Source: Prochlorococcus sp. AG-363-N16
GTDB lineage: Bacteria; Cyanobacteriota; Cyanobacteriia; PCC-6307; Cyanobiaceae
Length of the DNA: 40,049 nucleotides
Direction: 5' to 3'
Assembly (NCBI GenBank): GCA_003280135.1
Contig: QCFW01000009.1
Span: 1-40,049 of the forward strand
This document shows positions 7,696-16,682 of the stretch, one piece after another. Below the pieces are notes generated by a model. That model was not told where the DNA came from. It saw nothing but the letters and a program-made list of their open reading frames with translations, and did no database searches. A program made the translations under genes and the position numbers. The stretch's first letter is position 1. Each line of letters begins with the position of its first letter.

Positions 7696-9249
7696 ATGAA
7701 TTTGTATCTCTTAAAAAATGCGAAATTCTCAAAAATTTTTAAAGGAAAAATTTTACTATTTATTATTTCTTTAGTTTTATCTATTTTAATACTTTTACCT
7801 ATTATTACACTTTCCCTAGAAGGCCTTAATGCTTTTTTTAAGGGTTCTTCTTCATTAGGTTTAGATGGATTAAAACAAACAAAAGGAACATTAGTATTAG
7901 CATTCTTTACAGCCTTAATAGGGGGTAGTCTTGGAACCATTAATGGATGGTTATTATCAAATTGCAGATTCAAAGGCAGAAAGGTTTTAAAACTTGCTCA
8001 ACTATTACCTCTGGCTATACCTGCATACCTTTTATCTGCAACATTAAGAGACCTGGGAAGTATTTATGGTATCTACAACATACAAGGTTTTACTTGGGGT
8101 ACCTTGATAATGTCATTCACAACATATCCATATGTTTTTCTATTAAGTACTGAAAGTTTTAATAAATGTGGTAAGGCGCAATTAGAAGCTTGTAGAAGTC
8201 TTGGTATAGGGCCATGGGAAAGTTTCATTCGAGTTGCTCTACCAATGGCTTCGCCTGCTATAGGTGCTGGAATTACATTAATGGTAATGGAAGTCATTAA
8301 TGAATTGGGTGCAGTAAAGCTTTTAAATATTCCAAGTATTTCATATGGTATTTACGAAAATTGGAATCAATCAGGAAAACCAGAAGGAGCTATAGGACTT
8401 GCATTAATAGCGTTAATAATAGTCTTAATTCTTGTATCATTTGAAAAAAAACTTCGGCAGAAAAGTAGAACTTGGACGGAGGGTGCTGCAGGGGGACAAT
8501 CTCCAAAATGGGAGCTGAAAGGTTCAAGAGCATTGTTTAGTCAATTAATAACTCTTTTACCTCCACTGTTTACATTAGGAATCCCTCTTTCATGGACAGT
8601 TGTTAATGCAGATCAGATCAAAGGGGGTCTGCAAGGTGATCTTATTGCAGTAACCAGCAGAAGTATTTTATTTGGAATCGTCTCAGCATTATTAGTAATA
8701 CTTATAGCTATATTTTTAGCGATCTCAAAAAGATGGAAGCCAAATAAGCTACTTAAGAGTTTAAACTTTCTTTCTGGGATTGGTTATGCAATACCTGGAA
8801 CAGTTTTAGCACTTGGCTTAATGAGCTTGAGAGGGTATGGAAATATTGGGTATTTAATATTATTAATTTGGGGATATTCGACGAGATTTATGGCAATAGG
8901 GAAAGGTTCTTTTGACTCCGCTTTTGAAAGAATTAATCCAAATATTGATGAAGCTGCATCTAACCTTGGCTATCAATGGCAGAGGATCTTGCAGAGAATC
9001 CACTTACCATTACTAAAAGGACCAATAATGGTTGTATCTTTATTAGTATTCGTGGATACAATAAAAGAGCTTCCATTAACATTTACTATAAGGCCTTTTG
9101 ACTCAGATACTCTTGCCGTAAGAATTTTCGAATATTCAGATGATGGGCAAATTGGAAGAGCTATTATACCAACCATGATTATAATTATTTTAGGTTTAAT
9201 AGCATCAATTTCTTTAGTACCAAGCCTTGAAGATAAAGAAAACGCTTAA
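7696..9249 (+). CDS. ABC transporter permease, Fe3+ (FbpB/FutB-like) type
   Basis: The 517-residue membrane protein has two fused binding-protein-dependent permease domains, each with an EAA-type loop that contacts the ATPase: EACRSLGIGPWESFIRVALP from about residue 164 and EAASNLGYQWQRILQRIHLP from about 418. Many hydrophobic segments surround them. The two-domain layout and the NELGAVKLL and KELPLT motifs fit ferric-iron permeases, with thiamine or other permeases of the same superfamily as alternatives. No substrate-binding protein or ATPase gene is next to it, so the partners must be encoded elsewhere. It starts 21 bases after the CobW-like gene and converges on a YbhN-like gene. Confidence 0.88.
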   Translation: MNLYLLKNAKFSKIFKGKILLFIISLVLSILILLPIITLSLEGLNAFFKGSSSLGLDGLKQTKGTLVLAFFTALIGGSLGTINGWLLSNCRFKGRKVLKLAQLLPLAIPAYLLSATLRDLGSIYGIYNIQGFTWGTLIMSFTTYPYVFLLSTESFNKCGKAQLEACRSLGIGPWESFIRVALPMASPAIGAGITLMVMEVINELGAVKLLNIPSISYGIYENWNQSGKPEGAIGLALIALIIVLILVSFEKKLRQKSRTWTEGAAGGQSPKWELKGSRALFSQLITLLPPLFTLGIPLSWTVVNADQIKGGLQGDLIAVTSRSILFGIVSALLVILIAIFLAISKRWKPNKLLKSLNFLSGIGYAIPGTVLALGLMSLRGYGNIGYLILLIWGYSTRFMAIGKGSFDSAFERINPNIDEAASNLGYQWQRILQRIHLPLLKGPIMVVSLLVFVDTIKELPLTFTIRPFDSDTLAVRIFEYSDDGQIGRAIIPTMIIIILGLIASISLVPSLEDKENA

Positions 9250-9281
9250 AAAACCACTTTGGTAAATACTTAAAATTTTTG

Positions 9282-10205
9282 TTAGTTATTGTTTGAGGTA
9301 GAAAAGATACCTGCGGTCAAATCAGCAACACTGGCTATCAGCCTATAACAAAGTAATGAGGAGATTAAAGCAGATTCAGATATATTATCTCCAATCATTA
9401 GAAGCAAAGCTGCCTCAAAGATACCTACGCCTCCAGGTGCGGAAGGTACTACAAGGCCAATTATCCAACCTATTGAAAAGAATGCGCTCCATTGCAAAAT
9501 TGGAATACTTGTACCCAAAGAAAAAGCATGCAAGCAAAGCCAAAAAGAAAAAAAGCGTAATGATATAAATAAAACCTCCAATAATAATGAATATAAAGGA
9601 TAATTAGAACTTAAACTTTCAGCTCTAATGATATATTCTTTGGAATCTTTATTGTGTCCAATTTTTCTAATTAAAGAATTCTGTATTTTATTCAGCTGAA
9701 TAGCAAATAAATACTTGAAAGGGTCTAAAAAAATCAAAAGTGGTATTAAACAAGCTAGTCTAATTAAAATATTGAAATCACCTAAAGCAACCCAGATCAA
9801 AGCACCAATAATCATGAAAATAGGCTCTATCAATACTGAAATAAAAGCTTTATCAGTTTTCATTTGTTTCTTTAGTATTCGAATCCTTTCTGCAAAATGC
9901 CAGACACCTCCCGGTAAGTATTTTAAAATATTTGAAGATAAAAATAAACTAATCAAATTAATATTTAGATCTCTATATCCCAACCATTTAACAATACTTT
10001 GCCATGCGATCGCATTGACAAATAAGCTTAACCAACTGACAAAGTAACCTAAAAGCAGATATAGAAAAGTAAATTTATCTAGAGATTGATCTAATAGTTT
10101 TTCAAAATTATTAGTAATAGAAAAACCAATAAATAAAATAGAAAATAATGTAAATAAAAGCTTAAGGCTAACTTTGCTTTTGATGAGTGACTTTAATGCG
10201 CCCAA
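9282..10205 (-). CDS. YbhN/UPF0104-family integral membrane protein
   Basis: This 307-residue protein is mostly hydrophobic, with about seven or eight predicted membrane segments. It carries the family's conserved elements: PGGVWHFAERIRILKK in the first third and PSAPGGVGIFEAALLLMIG near the C-terminus. The family is related to the flippase part of lysyl-phosphatidylglycerol synthases and to AglD-like proteins. The substrate is unknown, and no aminoacyl-lipid synthase domain is fused here. The start is a TTG at 10203-10205; no suitable ATG is near. It lies 28 bases after larC on the same strand and is probably co-transcribed with it. Confidence 0.82.
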   Translation of the reverse strand: MGALKSLIKSKVSLKLLFTLFSILFIGFSITNNFEKLLDQSLDKFTFLYLLLGYFVSWLSLFVNAIAWQSIVKWLGYRDLNINLISLFLSSNILKYLPGGVWHFAERIRILKKQMKTDKAFISVLIEPIFMIIGALIWVALGDFNILIRLACLIPLLIFLDPFKYLFAIQLNKIQNSLIRKIGHNKDSKEYIIRAESLSSNYPLYSLLLEVLFISLRFFSFWLCLHAFSLGTSIPILQWSAFFSIGWIIGLVVPSAPGGVGIFEAALLLMIGDNISESALISSLLCYRLIASVADLTAGIFSTSNNN

Positions 10206-10233
10206 ATTTTTAATAGGTGAGGAGGTTAGTAGA

Positions 10234-11466
10234 TCAAAATCCCCAATTTTGATCTGGGGAAAACGTATCAGAATTACTTAAAATCTCCTCTCTTATTTTT
10301 TCTAAAGGGATGCCTGTTTCACAACTTAAACGCGAAAGCTCATCAAACTCTGGCTTTAATGTTAATCTACCATCAGATCTTTTCACTTGTTTTACTATAA
10401 CCTTACCAAACTTAGTTTTACACGTACCACTTCTTCTCATCAGCATCCATTTGTCTTCAATTCTTTCCCTAAAACCTATTGAAGAACCATGGTCAAACCA
10501 AACATATCTTAGCCTTTCTGCATCTTCAGGTTTTGCAAGAACTTTTACAGATATTCCATTGCGAGCTTTTTTCATATAAATAGATTCTGAGGCAACTTCG
10601 ATAGCACCATTGTTACGTAATTCTTTTATTAAAAATGCTACTTCTTCAGGAGAAGAATCATCAATCCATGCTTCTTGGACTAAAACAAATGAACGAAAAA
10701 AAACATCTGAAGAATTATTCGAAAAATCATTTCTAGAAGTATGAATTAAAGAAGACCTAAGTAAACTAAGTGAACTAGATTTTCTGTTTCCTAAGCCCAC
10801 ACCAATTGATTTCACAAGAAATGATTCTGGCTGCATAAACTTGTCAACATAAACAATTAGTAAAGCAAGACCAGTTGGTGTAGTAAGTTCACCTGAGAAA
10901 CTATTCTTTGAACCTATTAAGGTTATTTTATGCTCCCTAGCTAGCTCTAAAACAACTGGAACTGGAACAGCTAATTCACCATGACTAGTTTTGATAAAGC
11001 CAGATCCAGAAGGAGGATATGTAGAGAAAATGTTTGTTAAGTCTAAATATTCTAATGCTGTACAAGCTCCAACAACATTAACAATATTTCGCAAAGATCC
11101 AATCTCATGAAAATGTACCTTATCAATATCAATTCCATGAACCAAGCTTTCAGCTTTTGCAATCACCTCAAAAACTTCTAGAGCATTATTCTTAACTATT
11201 TGATTTAATTTTGATTTAATTATAAATTGCTTAATCTCTAGCCAAGCCATGGTTTTTGATTCTTTATCTAATAGATTTACTTGGACTTTTTTACCTTTAA
11301 AACCCAAGTTTCTGGAATCTTCTATAGAAAGGAAAAGTTTCGAATTAATTCCTAGTTTTTCCAAAGCTTCTTCTATAATTTTAAAAGGAACTCCTAGATC
11401 AATCAGGGAGGCCAAAAGCATATCCCCAGAAGTACCATAAGAGCAGTCTATAAAAAGATCTCTCAT
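10234..11466 (-). CDS. larC: LarC-type nickel-pincer cofactor cyclometallase (DUF111)
   Basis: The 410-residue protein starts MRDLFIDCSYGTSGDMLLAS, the hallmark of LarC, and contains DKVHFHEIGSLRNIVNVVGA and GELTTPTGLALL, also conserved. LarC inserts nickel into the pyridinium bis-thiocarboxylate nucleotide made by LarB and LarE, giving the cofactor of lactate racemase LarA and relatives. Neither LarA, LarB nor LarE is in this window, so the user of the cofactor in this organism is not shown. LarC in some species is made by frameshifting from two frames; here it is one continuous frame. Family identity is firm; the cofactor role is inferred from characterised homologues. Confidence 0.9.
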   Translation of the reverse strand: MRDLFIDCSYGTSGDMLLASLIDLGVPFKIIEEALEKLGINSKLFLSIEDSRNLGFKGKKVQVNLLDKESKTMAWLEIKQFIIKSKLNQIVKNNALEVFEVIAKAESLVHGIDIDKVHFHEIGSLRNIVNVVGACTALEYLDLTNIFSTYPPSGSGFIKTSHGELAVPVPVVLELAREHKITLIGSKNSFSGELTTPTGLALLIVYVDKFMQPESFLVKSIGVGLGNRKSSSLSLLRSSLIHTSRNDFSNNSSDVFFRSFVLVQEAWIDDSSPEEVAFLIKELRNNGAIEVASESIYMKKARNGISVKVLAKPEDAERLRYVWFDHGSSIGFRERIEDKWMLMRRSGTCKTKFGKVIVKQVKRSDGRLTLKPEFDELSRLSCETGIPLEKIREEILSNSDTFSPDQNWGF

Positions 11467-11514
11467 AGCTTATAGATATTTGATTCTAAAATAAATAACA
11501 TTTTTATTAATAAT

Positions 11515-12150
11515 TTATTTTTTAAACTTAGTGGTATTTTTTTTCTTCAATCCTCCCCTAGTCTTGATTGGCGCAATTATATTATAAGTCTCAATATGAA
11601 GTTCTTGATTAATTCTTCTTACATCTAAATTAACAAAAAATCTTAATTGATCAAGGGGAATATTTCCTTTTATCTTTAATTTAAACGGAGCATTTTTTTT
11701 ACCATTATATTTTGAAGTTTGCCTAATTTTTACCACTAGCTCATTTTGATCTGGATTTGTATAAATCAATTCTCCTCGTATTGAAAAATAGTCATCCCCT
11801 TCTGCTAATTGATCAGAAACCTCTCCTTTTTTTTTATTTGATACTATACCTATTTCTGTTTTACTTAATGTACTTGGTTCCCAAATACCACTTATTTGAA
11901 AATGAAGCTCATTGGCATCACGAGACCTTGGATAAACAACCCATAAGTGACTTCTTTCAATATCTATATGACGCTTCATTAAAGAAATCATTTTACCCAA
12001 AACTACTGCTTCAATCTCCACTCCGTTATCTATGAGTATAGAACCTCTGCTAAAAAGCTTTGGGTTGCCTGGTCTATAAATACCTCTTACAAGACCAATC
12101 GCGCGGTATTGAAGATCTTCAGTAACTGGAGGAATTGGATGTTCTCTCAT
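11515..12150 (-). CDS. Conserved cyanobacterial protein of unknown function
   Basis: Using the ATG at 12148-12150 (the TTG three codons upstream is less likely) gives 211 residues. The N-terminal half (LQYRAIGLVRGIYRP, VVLGKMISLMKRHIDIERSHLWVVYPR) looks like a family I associate with cyanobacteria but cannot assign a function to. The last 20 residues are strongly basic (GGLKKKNTTKFKK), which would suit nucleic-acid or ribosome contact, but this is only compositional. No signal peptide or membrane segment is visible. It is 48 bases upstream of larC on the same strand. Confidence 0.8.
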   Translation of the reverse strand: MREHPIPPVTEDLQYRAIGLVRGIYRPGNPKLFSRGSILIDNGVEIEAVVLGKMISLMKRHIDIERSHLWVVYPRSRDANELHFQISGIWEPSTLSKTEIGIVSNKKKGEVSDQLAEGDDYFSIRGELIYTNPDQNELVVKIRQTSKYNGKKNAPFKLKIKGNIPLDQLRFFVNLDVRRINQELHIETYNIIAPIKTRGGLKKKNTTKFKK

Positions 12151-12188
12151 TAAATACAAATCTTGCCTGTTATAAATTTAAAAAATGT

Positions 12189-12407
12189 TTATTCATAAGT
12201 TGAAGGACTTTTCAGTTCTTTGTCTTCAAAGGCTTTAATTGCTGCATCCAGAGCATCGACTGGAGTGGTGGCATCATCCATTGCAGTAGCTCTTCTCCAA
12301 GCATCTAGAAGTTCCATAGGGTTCGAACTAAACACAGAACTATCGGTCGATTCATCAAGATCATTATGGAGTTCTTTTTCAGAGTTTTCCGAGATAGCTT
12401 CTGCCAT
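12189..12407 (-). CDS. Small acidic protein of unknown function
   Basis: From the internal ATG at 12405-12407 this encodes 72 residues (MAEAISENSEKELHND...), acidic at first and ending in a helical segment with NPMELLDAWRRATAMDDATT and DALDAAIKAFEDKEL. I recognise this ending as a short motif seen in cyanobacterial proteins without a function. An in-frame ATG at 12513-12515 would add 36 residues including a moderately hydrophobic stretch (LSRLVCFSIMFLAVEKFL). I prefer the shorter form because the extra part does not resemble the rest, but no Shine-Dalgarno supports either. It is divergent from the exonuclease III gene. Confidence 0.6.
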   Translation of the reverse strand: MAEAISENSEKELHNDLDESTDSSVFSSNPMELLDAWRRATAMDDATTPVDALDAAIKAFEDKELKSPSTYE

Positions 12408-12582
12408 ATGTAAGTAATCAGCTTTATGTAAGAACTTTTCTACTGCTAAAAACATTATTGAAAAGCAAACTAGCCTAGATAAGAAATGAAAAATTTTCTG
12501 TTGCCGATTCTTCATCAGAATGCCAAATACATATAAATCATACCAATATAATTTGATAAAATTGAAAAAGAAGATTTAGACC

Positions 12583-13416
12583 GTGCTAATAGCAACCTGG
12601 AACGTAAATTCAGTTCGTGTAAGAATAAGCCAAATCGAAAGACTTATTGATGAATTAAAACCCGATGTTCTTTGCTTGCAAGAAACAAAAGTTGAAGATA
12701 GTTTATTTCCAAAAAATATCTTAATCAAAAAGGGTTATGAGGTCAGTTGCTATGGGCAGAAATCTTATAACGGGGTCGCATTAATTACCCGTTCTAAATT
12801 AGAAGATGTAAGACTAGGTTTTGCGGGAGAGCTTACAAATGACTCTAATGTAGAAAGCCTAGATGAACAAAAAAGAGTAATAAGTGCTCTTGTAGATGGA
12901 ATAAGATTTATCAACGTATATGTGCCTAACGGATCCTCAGTCAAATCTGAAAAGTATAACTATAAACTCAATTGGTTAAGGTATCTAAAAAAATATTTAA
13001 ATTCGCAATCAAAGCGAGGTGAGCCAGTTTGTATGCTTGGAGACTTCAATATAGCTTTAGAAGACATAGATATTCACAACCCTGAAAAGCTTTCTGGAGG
13101 CATTATGGCAACTTTAGAAGAAAGAAAGTCCCTCCAAGATATATTATCTAATAGGCTATCTGATGTTTTCCGTGTTTTTGAGCAAGGGACAGATAATTGG
13201 AGTTGGTGGGATTATCGTAGTGGTGCTTGGGCAAGGGATAAAGGCTGGAGAATAGACCACATATATCTAAGTAATGACCTTATAAATTGTTCAAAAAGTT
13301 CTGCTATTTATAAGAAGTTCAGAGGAAATTCACAGCCAAGCGATCATGCTCCAGTTTTTGTAGATATAGAATGGCCTCAAGAGGAAGATGCAGATAATTT
13401 CGACTTTTATTTATAA
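12583..13416 (+). CDS. xthA: Exodeoxyribonuclease III (AP endonuclease)
   Basis: The 277-residue protein is an Exo III-type enzyme of base excision repair, cutting DNA at abasic sites and trimming blocked 3' ends. Active-site motifs are present in order: WNVNS at 6-10, LQETKVED with Glu34, GDFNIALEDID in the middle, and the C-terminal SDHAPVFVDIEW with the catalytic Asp-His pair. The start is a GTG at 12583, just before the family's opening LIATWNVNSVR. Length is normal. The gene is flanked by a divergent small gene upstream and a 300-base gap before hemL, so it is probably transcribed alone. Confidence 0.94.
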   Translation: MLIATWNVNSVRVRISQIERLIDELKPDVLCLQETKVEDSLFPKNILIKKGYEVSCYGQKSYNGVALITRSKLEDVRLGFAGELTNDSNVESLDEQKRVISALVDGIRFINVYVPNGSSVKSEKYNYKLNWLRYLKKYLNSQSKRGEPVCMLGDFNIALEDIDIHNPEKLSGGIMATLEERKSLQDILSNRLSDVFRVFEQGTDNWSWWDYRSGAWARDKGWRIDHIYLSNDLINCSKSSAIYKKFRGNSQPSDHAPVFVDIEWPQEEDADNFDFYL

Positions 13417-13716
13417 ATTAAGTAAAGAAAGAATGGGGAAGGATTGCACTGGCGTCCTTATTTGAAACTGAATCTATTTTCAAATCATCACACTTGGTAC
13501 ATCATGCTTAATATTTCTTGAAGGGTGTTTTTATATTGCATTTCCTCTAAACGAGCCTATTTTCAAGGAATCTAGAAAAAAATTGCGATGTTTTTGCGCA
13601 AAAAGATTAGACAAATTTGACTAATAGTTATAGAACAAAAAAACAAATATCTGACTTATTGGGTAGTTTTGAGCCATTATGGCCAACTGTGTTAGCAGCT
13701 AATCTACTTAGATACC
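13417..13716. other. Intergenic region xthA-hemL
   Basis: These 300 bases hold no convincing gene. Notable structures are an 8-bp inverted repeat (ATTTGAAA at 13460-13467 with TTTCAAAT at 13478-13485) that could close the xthA transcript, and a perfect 14-bp palindrome TTTTTGCGCAAAAA at 13591-13604. The palindrome overlaps a 5-bp hairpin (TTGCG / CGCAA) followed on the minus strand by seven T. The hemL promoter must lie here, but I cannot place it with confidence. Confidence 0.5.
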
Positions 13717-15015
13717 GTGACAAACAGTATTAACACAACTCGTTCTGAAGCAGTATTTGAGGCTGCTCAAAAGCTTATGCCTGGGGGAGTGAGCTCTCCA
13801 GTCAGAGCATTTAAATCGGTTAATGGCAATCCGATCGTTTTTGATCGAGTAAAAGGCCCATACGCCTGGGACCTTGATGGAAACCGATTTATTGATTACG
13901 TAGGCAGCTGGGGCCCTGCAATATGCGGGCATTCTCATCCTGAAGTAATTGCTTCTCTGCAGGAAGCCCTTGAGAAAGGAACAAGCTTTGGTGCTCCCTG
14001 TGAGCTTGAGAACAAGCTTGCAGAAATGGTTATAGAGGCCGTGCCAAGCGTTGAAATGGTTCGCTTTGTCAATAGTGGGACCGAGGCATGTATGGCTGTT
14101 CTGAGGCTAATGAGAGCTTTTACGGGAAGAGACAAAGTTATTAAATTTGAAGGTTGCTATCACGGCCATGCAGATATGTTTTTAGTAAAAGCTGGATCAG
14201 GGGTAGCCACTTTAGGTTTACCAGATTCTCCAGGGGTTCCTAGAAGTACAACTTCCAATACCCTTACCGCTCCATACAATGACCTTGAAGCTGTTAAAGA
14301 GCTATTTGCTGAAAACCCTGATGGAATTTCTGGAGTAATTCTTGAACCAGTGGTTGGCAATGCAGGTTTTATACCTCCAGAGCCAGGCTTCCTAGAAGGT
14401 CTCCGTGAATTAACAAAAGAGAATGGAGCTCTACTTGTTTTTGATGAAGTTATGACAGGCTTCAGAATTAGTTACGGAGGTGCTCAAGATAGATTTGGAG
14501 TCACTCCAGACCTAACTACCTTGGGGAAAGTCATTGGGGGAGGTCTTCCTGTTGGCGCGTATGGAGGCAGAAAAGAGATCATGTCAATGGTCGCCCCTGC
14601 AGGACCTATGTACCAAGCAGGTACATTAAGTGGCAACCCTTTAGCAATGACGGCTGGAATTAAAACATTAGAACTTCTTAAGCAAGAAGGAAGCTATGAA
14701 AAATTAGAAGCTCTTTCCCAAAGGCTTATAAACGGTATCTGCAAAGCAGCAAAGCAAGCAGGAATACCTATAACTGCAAGTTGTATTGGAGGTATGTTTG
14801 GTTTTTATTTATGCGAAGGTCCTGTAAGAAACTTCGAAGAAGCAAAGCAAACTAATGCTGAACTTTTTGGAAAATTACACAGAACAATGCTTAACAAGGG
14901 TATTTATCTAGCACCGAGTGCGTATGAAGCAGGATTTACATCATTAGCACATTCTGACGATGACATTGAAACCACTATTAAAGCTTTCCAAGAAAGCTTT
15001 AATGAGATTAATTAA
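13717..15015 (+). CDS. hemL: Glutamate-1-semialdehyde 2,1-aminomutase
   Basis: HemL converts glutamate-1-semialdehyde to 5-aminolevulinate, the first committed tetrapyrrole precursor in the C5 pathway. The 432-residue protein shows the GSA-aminomutase opening ([20 protein letters not shown]), the PLP-phosphate region ([13 protein letters not shown]), FDEVMTGFR with the pyridine-nitrogen Asp, and the PLP Schiff-base Lys271 in [13 protein letters not shown]. The start is GTG at 13717; the next frame upstream offers nothing better and the family opens here. It converges on the SPFH-protein gene with an 18-base gap. It works downstream of gltX and upstream of hemC, both in this window. Confidence 0.96.
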   Translation: MTNSINTTRSEAVFEAAQKLMPGGVSSPVRAFKSVNGNPIVFDRVKGPYAWDLDGNRFIDYVGSWGPAICGHSHPEVIASLQEALEKGTSFGAPCELENKLAEMVIEAVPSVEMVRFVNSGTEACMAVLRLMRAFTGRDKVIKFEGCYHGHADMFLVKAGSGVATLGLPDSPGVPRSTTSNTLTAPYNDLEAVKELFAENPDGISGVILEPVVGNAGFIPPEPGFLEGLRELTKENGALLVFDEVMTGFRISYGGAQDRFGVTPDLTTLGKVIGGGLPVGAYGGRKEIMSMVAPAGPMYQAGTLSGNPLAMTAGIKTLELLKQEGSYEKLEALSQRLINGICKAAKQAGIPITASCIGGMFGFYLCEGPVRNFEEAKQTNAELFGKLHRTMLNKGIYLAPSAYEAGFTSLAHSDDDIETTIKAFQESFNEIN

Positions 15016-15033
15016 TTAAAGATTTTTATTAAA

Positions 15034-15840
15034 TCAATTCCTTCTTCCGCCAACTATTACAGGGGGATTACCTCCTTGAGAGCCAGGAAGAGAAGGTACT
15101 ACCTGTGTCTTGCCATCCCACTTGTCAAGGAATAATTTGTATAAAACTTGGTCGTCTAAGCTTCTAGTAAGAGTTTCATATCTCAGCGCCTCCTGCTCCG
15201 CAATCTTTACTTCTGTTTGAGCCTTAAGTAATTGCTGTTCAGCAATTTGCTTCTGCTCAATAGCAGCTTTATATTCATCAGCTATCTTTAAATTTGTAAG
15301 GTCGAGTGCCTGCACATTTACATATCCAAACTTATTTAATTCTTCAGATATAGTCTTTTCAACCAACTCAGATATATCACTCCATTGACTTGCAATAGTA
15401 ACTAACTCATATTGAGAAAAAACAGATTTAAGTGCTTTAAGTAAAGAAGGTTTAATAATTTTCGAATAAACCTCTCTATCACTATAAGTAATTGTTCTAA
15501 ATACTCTTCCCGCCTCACTTGATTTCAAGGCATATTTAATTGTTGCATTGGCATCAATTACCTGCAAATCCTTAGTAAGTGAGCTGAATCTTTCATCTTG
15601 CACTTGAGTTCTTATATCAAAGAAAGAAACATTCTGAATAAAAGGGATTTTGATATTTAATCCTGGAGTCCTGGAGCCTCCACTAACTTTCCCTAAAGTA
15701 GTAACAACTCCCACTTTGCCAGCAGGAATGATATATAAAGCTTGGAAAAGAAGGAGAATTCCTGTCAAAGAGAGGATTAAAGCGAGAGTTGTAGATGCTC
15801 CTGGCCCTCCAGGAGTAACGTTTCTAATAGGTGTAGTCAT
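15034..15840 (-). CDS. SPFH/prohibitin-family membrane protein
   Basis: The 268-residue protein has one membrane segment near residues 17-37 (TTLALILSLTGILLLFQALY), followed by a prohibitin/band 7 domain (PAGKVGVVTTLGKVSGG, GLNIKIPFIQNV, RTQVQDERFSSLTKDLQVID). A long helical, coiled-coil-prone region rich in Glu, Gln and Ala lies at about 190-235. Such proteins form ring-like membrane assemblies that organise proteases or lipid domains; in cyanobacteria prohibitins sit in thylakoid or plasma membranes. The tail ends in a Gly/Pro-rich segment. No FtsH gene is adjacent. Confidence 0.88.
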   Translation of the reverse strand: MTTPIRNVTPGGPGASTTLALILSLTGILLLFQALYIIPAGKVGVVTTLGKVSGGSRTPGLNIKIPFIQNVSFFDIRTQVQDERFSSLTKDLQVIDANATIKYALKSSEAGRVFRTITYSDREVYSKIIKPSLLKALKSVFSQYELVTIASQWSDISELVEKTISEELNKFGYVNVQALDLTNLKIADEYKAAIEQKQIAEQQLLKAQTEVKIAEQEALRYETLTRSLDDQVLYKLFLDKWDGKTQVVPSLPGSQGGNPPVIVGGRRN

Positions 15841-15929
15841 AAAAATTTTTCTCTAAGTAGAGGATATCTTTATCTGAGCAATTTGGTGATTTTTTTATCT
15901 TAGATTTTGGATTTCAAGAAAAAGCAATC

Positions 15930-16130
15930 CTAATTATCAGCTTTTACTTTGCTTAAAACAGCAAGATAAAGATCTTCCTCAACTTCCCTAATATCATATT
16001 CAGTTGGCTTAAATCCATGTTGGTATTCATGAACAATTGTCCAACACTTTCTTTCCAAGTCATTGTTAGATTTATCAAAATCAGTTATCACCTTTGAAGC
16101 TAATTGATCTATCAAAAATGCATTCTCCAT
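15930..16130 (-). CDS. 66-aa protein of unknown function
   Basis: A 66-residue protein begins at the ATG at 16128-16130 (MENAFLIDQLASKVITDFDK). It is soluble and helical in appearance, with no membrane segment or cysteine cluster apart from one Cys. I do not recognise a family. It is 20 bases downstream of yajQ on the same strand, which suggests co-transcription, and its composition matches the neighbouring genes, supporting a real gene rather than a chance frame. No function can be inferred. Confidence 0.6.
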   Translation of the reverse strand: MENAFLIDQLASKVITDFDKSNNDLERKCWTIVHEYQHGFKPTEYDIREVEEDLYLAVLSKVKADN

Positions 16131-16150
16131 ATCAATTAATCATATCTTTC

Positions 16151-16648
16151 CTATCTAAAGTTTTCAAATTGCAAAGGTATCTGGAGCTCTTCTTCTTTGC
16201 TGCGCAAAAGCTCGATTACCTCCTGTAATTGATCCTTACTTTTACCAGTCACTCTAAGGCTTTCTCCTTGTATAGAAACGTTAATTTTTTTCATATAATC
16301 TCTAATGCATTTACTTAATTTCTTTGCTATTTCCTGAGACAAGCCTCTGCGAAGAATTATATTTTGTCGAACTCTATTACCAGAAAAAACATCGATTTTT
16401 TGAAAGTCAAAAATTTTTAAAGACAATTTTCTCTTAGTAGCTTTTTGTCTAATTACATCTGCAATAGCCTGTAATGTCATATCGCTAGCTGTAGTAATAA
16501 CAATCTTATCTTCTTCTAAAAGAATTTCCGAATTGGAATCCTTAAGGTCATAACGTTGGTCAACTTCTCTCTTTACCTGATCAAGAGTGTTAACTAATTC
16601 CTGTCGATCAAACTCTGAGACCACATCAAAGGAGTAGGTAGATGCCAT
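16151..16648 (-). CDS. YajQ/UPF0234 nucleotide-binding protein
   Basis: The 165-residue protein matches YajQ over its whole length: STYSFDVVSEFDRQELVNTLDQVKREVDQRYDLKDS at the start, then SDMTLQAIADVIRQKATKR and VTGKSKDQLQEVIELL in the repeated ferredoxin-like folds. Members bind nucleotides or RNA, and a Xanthomonas member binds cyclic di-GMP. The role in cyanobacteria is not established. Length is normal. The gene lies 34 bases downstream of the DprA-like gene and 20 upstream of the 66-aa gene, in what looks like a minus-strand operon of small cytosolic proteins. Confidence 0.93.
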   Translation of the reverse strand: MASTYSFDVVSEFDRQELVNTLDQVKREVDQRYDLKDSNSEILLEEDKIVITTASDMTLQAIADVIRQKATKRKLSLKIFDFQKIDVFSGNRVRQNIILRRGLSQEIAKKLSKCIRDYMKKINVSIQGESLRVTGKSKDQLQEVIELLRSKEEELQIPLQFENFR

Positions 16649-16682
16649 AAAAAATCCTTACAAAATAGAGCAGTGAGAAAAA

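Noticed and set aside
7696-9249. Complete iron transporter operon
   Set aside because: Only the permease is present; neither a binding protein nor an ATPase is encoded nearby.
9356-10047. Plus-strand frames opposite the YbhN-like gene
   Set aside because: They are fragmentary, basic and lie entirely antisense to a clear membrane protein.
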